From Primulina eburnea (Eukaryota; Streptophyta; Magnoliopsida; Lamiales; Gesneriaceae), in the NCBI RefSeq assembly GCF_022965805.1, contig NC_133108.1, forward strand, positions 20,923,545 to 20,987,544: DNA of 64,000 nt. The letters run 5' to 3'. Shown here one piece after another: positions 60,001-64,000 of this stretch (position 1 is the stretch's first letter; each line of letters begins with the position of its first letter). Made by a program: the position numbers and the translations under genes. The notes beneath the pieces were generated by a model. That model saw nothing but the letters and a program-made list of their open reading frames with translations. It ran no database searches and had not been told where the DNA came from.

Positions 60001-62255
60001 AACATATTATGTGTACAAAGGGCTGCCATGACTTGGGTAAGTTCAAGCGTGGTTTAACACGATTGTTTAGTGTCCTAATCTCACACCACACACGCTACAC
60101 CAGCCCATACAAGGAGGAAACGTTTTCTATACGAAAATACTGTCAAGGGGTTCGGGTTCTATGGTTGAATGGTTGAGCTTGGTTCGGCTGGGACCAGGGG
60201 CTGGCCATTATGTGGATGAGTCTCGGGAAGAGTCCTGGCTTGGACTCCTACCCGAGATTGGCAAAATGGGGCGCGCAAGTTCTGTAATCTGTGCAGACTT
60301 GGGGGCTCGGTCTAGGGGGCTTGGGCTGGGTTAGGTCGAATCCTTGGGGTCTTAAGTGAGTGCACAACATGATGGTTCAAGGGTGATTCAGTCAGTAAGG
60401 CTCTAGGCACCAGATAGTATAAACTACACGCCTAGGGGTTCTCGGCCATATTGGGCGCATGGTTTGGAGCTTCGGTTCGAGCCTGGGGGCTGGGGCTGTG
60501 GGTTCCTAGGGACCAGAGTGGTGTCTAAGGATGTTGGTCAGGGCCTGGACCAACATGGTCCGATGGTGGTTCGAGAAATTCAAGGGATGGCTCGGTGCCA
60601 ACCATCGAGGGTCACTTAAGGGTTTAATCGAAGAAATTATTTGAAACATGACTCACCAGGGGTTGGGTCCTGGTTCATAAGGGCTAAAATGATATAAAAG
60701 ACTAAATTTAGAATTTAAGAATTTTATATTAAATTTTGGGATTTTTCGGAATTAAAACGCCTTCAAGACGCCAATTCACGAAATAATTAAAAAGCCTAGT
60801 TTTTTTTTTAGCTAAAGAAAATTATGGAAATTTTAATTTAGGCTTAAACAATTATTTGGGACATGTTATAGTCAAAGAAATTAAGAAAAAGTCAAAAGCG
60901 TGGAATTTTACGTCTAAGGGTAAAACGGTCTTTTTATACCTAGAAATTAGTAAACGTCATGGCAGTGTCCTAAATACTGTTTTATATGCTAATATGATTA
61001 TTTTTCATGATTATGGATGTTTAAGAATTTTTATATGTTAATATGTCATTTTAAATGATTATGAACTTCTAAGATGCTGACACGTTTATTTTAAATGTTT
61101 ACGGATTTTAATATGATAAAATGTTTATTTTAAAAGTTTATGTTTTCTCTTATGATTTTTATATGTTAAAACGTTTATTTTAAATGTTCGGGGATTTTTA
61201 TGGTTTAATCTTTGACGTTTAAAAGATATGTTGCATGCTTGGTTTCAATTATTAAGTTATGATAACATGTTGAAGGATGTGAAGGAATTGTGACTACTAC
61301 ATGTTGGAAATATCGTGAGGGTTATGGTCCCAGTAGGAGACCGACGATCGTGTTTTCTTGGATACAGATACAAATACAAATACGAATACGAATACGAATA
61401 TGTTAATACGTAGGCCAAGGCCCAGTTGACCGGTGAGAGTGTTGCTGGTGTCCCCGCCGCCCAGTACTGTGGTTTCTTTAGATGGATCCATCGCACAATA
61501 CGATCAAGAATACGAGTCACAATCACGATCTGAATTCAACAAACACGAACATGAATATGAATATGTTAATATGAATATGAATATGAGAACATGAATATGT
61601 TGATTTGAATATGGATATGAATATGAATATGTTTATGTTTATATGAAAATGTTTATGCGTAATATTATAAAAATGTTTTTATTTAAAAGTTTTATGCATC
61701 ATGAAAATGTTTACGAAAATTTTTATGTTTATCTTCATGAAAACGATATTTTAAGTAAAAGTATTTTTCACTGTTATATGTTAACTGTATTACGTATTAC
61801 TCGTTATCAAGAATATGACGTGTTGAGTCTTTAGACTTACTAGGTGTGTTGATGCAGGTGATATAAATAACTATGATATTGGAGGTCTTGACGAGTGACT
61901 TGCTGGAATGTCGGTGCACATAACCCGAGGACCAGCGCTTCTATTTTTCCGCATTTAAGTTTACGATTTTAAGTTAAAGATTTTTACGACATTTTATTTA
62001 TGCTTTTGAGAGATTTTTGAGAGGTTTAGTATGGGCTTCAAATTATTGCTTTTTAGGTTCGGTAAAACGATTTACGATTTCATGTTTGACTATTCTCTTT
62101 AGATTTTCAAGTACTAGTTGGATGTTTTATTGTAAAAATGGTGAGAAGATATTTTAAAGTATTTATATATATATGTATATTTTTAATTATTAAGATTAAG
62201 GAAGGAAAAAAAAATTTGTAGTACTTTTTAAGAAAGCGAATAAGCAGAAGTTTCA
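57057..62255 (+). repeat. SOLO-B: solo LTR, Tekay-type chromovirus, with SOLO-C inside
   Basis: It runs TGTAAGGTCC...GAAGTTTCA with perfect duplications GTAAA at 57052-57056 and 62256-62260. Without SOLO-C it is about 3.1 kb. No primer site or coding region. The conserved block is at 61819-61861 and ACCCGAGGACC near 61925. A GAATATGAATATG-type microsatellite lies at 61375-61640. Open frames inside have no similarity that I recognise. Confidence 0.88.
57940..60004 (+). repeat. SOLO-C: COP-1-family solo LTR
   Basis: It runs TGTTAGAGTAG...GATCCAACA, 2065 bp, with perfect duplications TATTA at 57935-57939 and 60005-60009. It is the reverse complement of the COP-1 5' LTR. It has an expanded AAATTCAAGGAGTTGAATTT palindrome array (59041-59330). 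Confidence 0.93.
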
Positions 62256-63968
62256 GTAAATCCCTACGAACATTCTTCGATCTCATAATCCGGTCCACGA
62301 CTGGAATATTTTTTCCTCTTTTAAATTGCACTAGAAATTTAGAAGAACTTTTGCGTAGAGATGGAACACTGAGAAGAAATCGATTCAACAATAATAAGCC
62401 AAATTTTTTTTGCAAGAATTGAGAGCTTTTGAGAACAGCACACTAATCCTTAGGGAAGAGCAGAAAATTCTTGAATCTCCTTCTCAACTTTCGGATGCCT
62501 CCTTTTTAAAATAAGAATCAAATCTTATATTTTTATCTAATCTAAAATTTACTTAATTAATTAGATTGATTAAGTAAATCAAAGATTCTAAAAATATTTG
62601 TGTGCCAAATCATGAAACTCTGGGAAGCATGTTAATGGATAAAAATCAAATTCTTATTATTATTTTCTTATTATTATTTTTCTAATCATTTATTTACTTA
62701 ATTAATCTAATTAATTAAGGTAATTAAAGATTCCAAAAATAAAATGCATCCCATGTCATGGTCAATTTCGAATGATGCACATATTTCTTATAATATCATG
62801 CATCATTGTTATTTTGCTTTGTGTGCAAGTTTTTAAAATTATGGTATCATGAACATATTCATTACACAAATCAATACTATATTTTATAAATACTTAATGG
62901 GCTATATTTTAACACAATTAAAATATAATTATTAAAGCTCATTTGAACTTTAATAAATTAGCATGATGGACTTATACTCTTACAAGCACATGATCCATGC
63001 TCCCATTATATTAATATCATCATAATCTCAATCGATGATCCATCATCATCGATGTGACAATTTTAACTTATTTGTTATTATGATTCACACTTTAGTTTCG
63101 AGATCACCAATGTCTAAATAAAGCAGGTGCACTCTCTTTGACTGTTTTAGCCGTCATACTCTCAAAATTTCTATAAGCTTTTAAACTTTATCTATAAGCT
63201 TATCGATTGATCATATCAAACTTATTTCTTATTAATTCAACTCATTGAATTTATTATCTCAACGGGAACAAGTAAACCAATGCTTGTGTGACCCTCAATG
63301 GTTCAGGGATGCAGCTAGCCGTGGGTTCACAACTCTTTGTGATTCAGGACATAATCTTTTATTCGGGCTTATCCTAATTTGCCTCATTCTATGTAACAAC
63401 CATTGATCATGAGAACGTCAGAAATCATATTTCTGATTAAACCCATCGAATCATTGTAAGAGCTTCTAGTAGCATCGTCCCATGATTCCCTAGGTATCAC
63501 TGATAGTGTCTGCAAGAACCAGTCGATTATGATTAAAGTACAGTACGGTCCCTTCATCTCATATATCACGATCGAATCTGCAACCATTGATTCACCGAGG
63601 ATTGCATATTAATTCGATAACTATGTGATAACTATAATAGTGGCATCGTGTGTACTATTTGAGAACTCCTTCTCTAACGTACATCTCATACTCTGGCCAG
63701 AGATTTCATGCACTAATATTTAATCAGATCACACAGAATATCCAGACCCGTAGGTGAGCGGTGAATCCCCGACTACAATGCACTGGCTCCTATATGTGTC
63801 GCTACTATACCCAATCTCGCCACCTGATGACTCTCCCGGAGCCGGTAAACGAGTCAAAGCACAGTCCTAGCATATATAGCCTCAGTGTTGTCCTGGGTCG
63901 TAAGGACTAATGGTGTACAATCATAACCACAGACTTATCCTCTCGATGAATGATAACCACTTGGAAAG

Positions 63969-64000
63969 TGTGGGGATCCGGACGCTAATCATCTTCTTAA
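63969..64000 (-). repeat. LTR-E: end of a CHR-3-family LTR at the window edge
   Basis: The minus strand ends ATGATTAGCGTCCGGATCCCCACA, nearly the same as the CHR-3 LTR ends (AATGAATTAGCGTCCGG...CCCACA at 41390-41417 and AGTCCCCACA at 34807). The COP-1-family LTR is broken exactly where this TG...-type end begins. Only 32 bp are visible, so full element or solo LTR cannot be told. Confidence 0.75.

Larger units (their letters stand above)
56858..63968 (-). repeat. LTR-D: COP-1-family LTR in two pieces
   Basis: The pieces are 56858-57056 and 62261-63968, matching the COP-1 5' LTR (3813-4014, then 4016-5684). The left end TGTTGGATC abuts the hAT fragment with no primer site, so it is a 3' LTR or a solo LTR, not a 5' LTR. 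SOLO-B interrupts it at GTAAA. At 63969 it is cut by another element, so its other end is outside the window. Confidence 0.88.

Overview
This is plant nuclear DNA, probably from a eudicot. The evidence is wall-to-wall plant LTR retrotransposons (Ty1/copia, chromodomain-bearing Ty3/gypsy of the Tekay/Del type, Ty3/gypsy of the Tat type), a Cassandra element carrying 5S rRNA-like sequence, initiator-Met tRNA primer sites, and one gene with the exon structure of a plant glycoside hydrolase family 1 (GH1) beta-glucosidase. Protein similarity loosely suggests an asterid such as the Lamiales, but I cannot prove this. Names such as COP-1 and CHR-1 are my own labels.

The only host gene recognised is the GH1 gene on the minus strand. 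Exons 1-4 lie at 56201-54900 and exons 5-9 at 7196-6084. All nine exons join in phase without a stop. The gap between exons 4 and 5 is one intron of about 47.7 kb, filled by a copia element (COP-2, 7568-54630) that was itself repeatedly invaded. A second copia element (COP-1) sits 15 nt inside intron 9 and runs off the left edge, so the last exons are outside the window.

Inside COP-2, from left to right: its 3' LTR holds a 2.6-kb solo LTR (SOLO-A, 7795-10398). Its reverse transcriptase is split by a decayed chromovirus (CHR-2, 11969-about 23055), whose 5' LTR holds a complete Cassandra element (13165-14031) and a complete non-coding element (NA-1, 14981-21426). Its 5' LTR holds a Tat-type element (TAT-1, 25956-54602). 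TAT-1 in turn holds CHR-3 (32952-41417), which split its antisense gene, and the young CHR-1 (42890-53339). TAT-1 also has a 102-bp tandem array in its 3' region and an antisense gene with its own TATA box.

Right of the GH1 gene are about 450 bp of gene-free upstream DNA, the tail of a hAT transposase (56683-56857), and a COP-1-family LTR (56858-63968). That LTR is split by a chromovirus solo LTR (57057-62255), which is split in turn by a COP-1-family solo LTR in the opposite orientation (57940-60004). A further CHR-3-like LTR begins at 63969.

Perfect 5-bp target-site duplications support most junctions, so the insertion order can be read directly. None of the retroelement reading frames is intact: most carry in-frame stops, predominantly TAG. 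They could only move with proteins supplied elsewhere.
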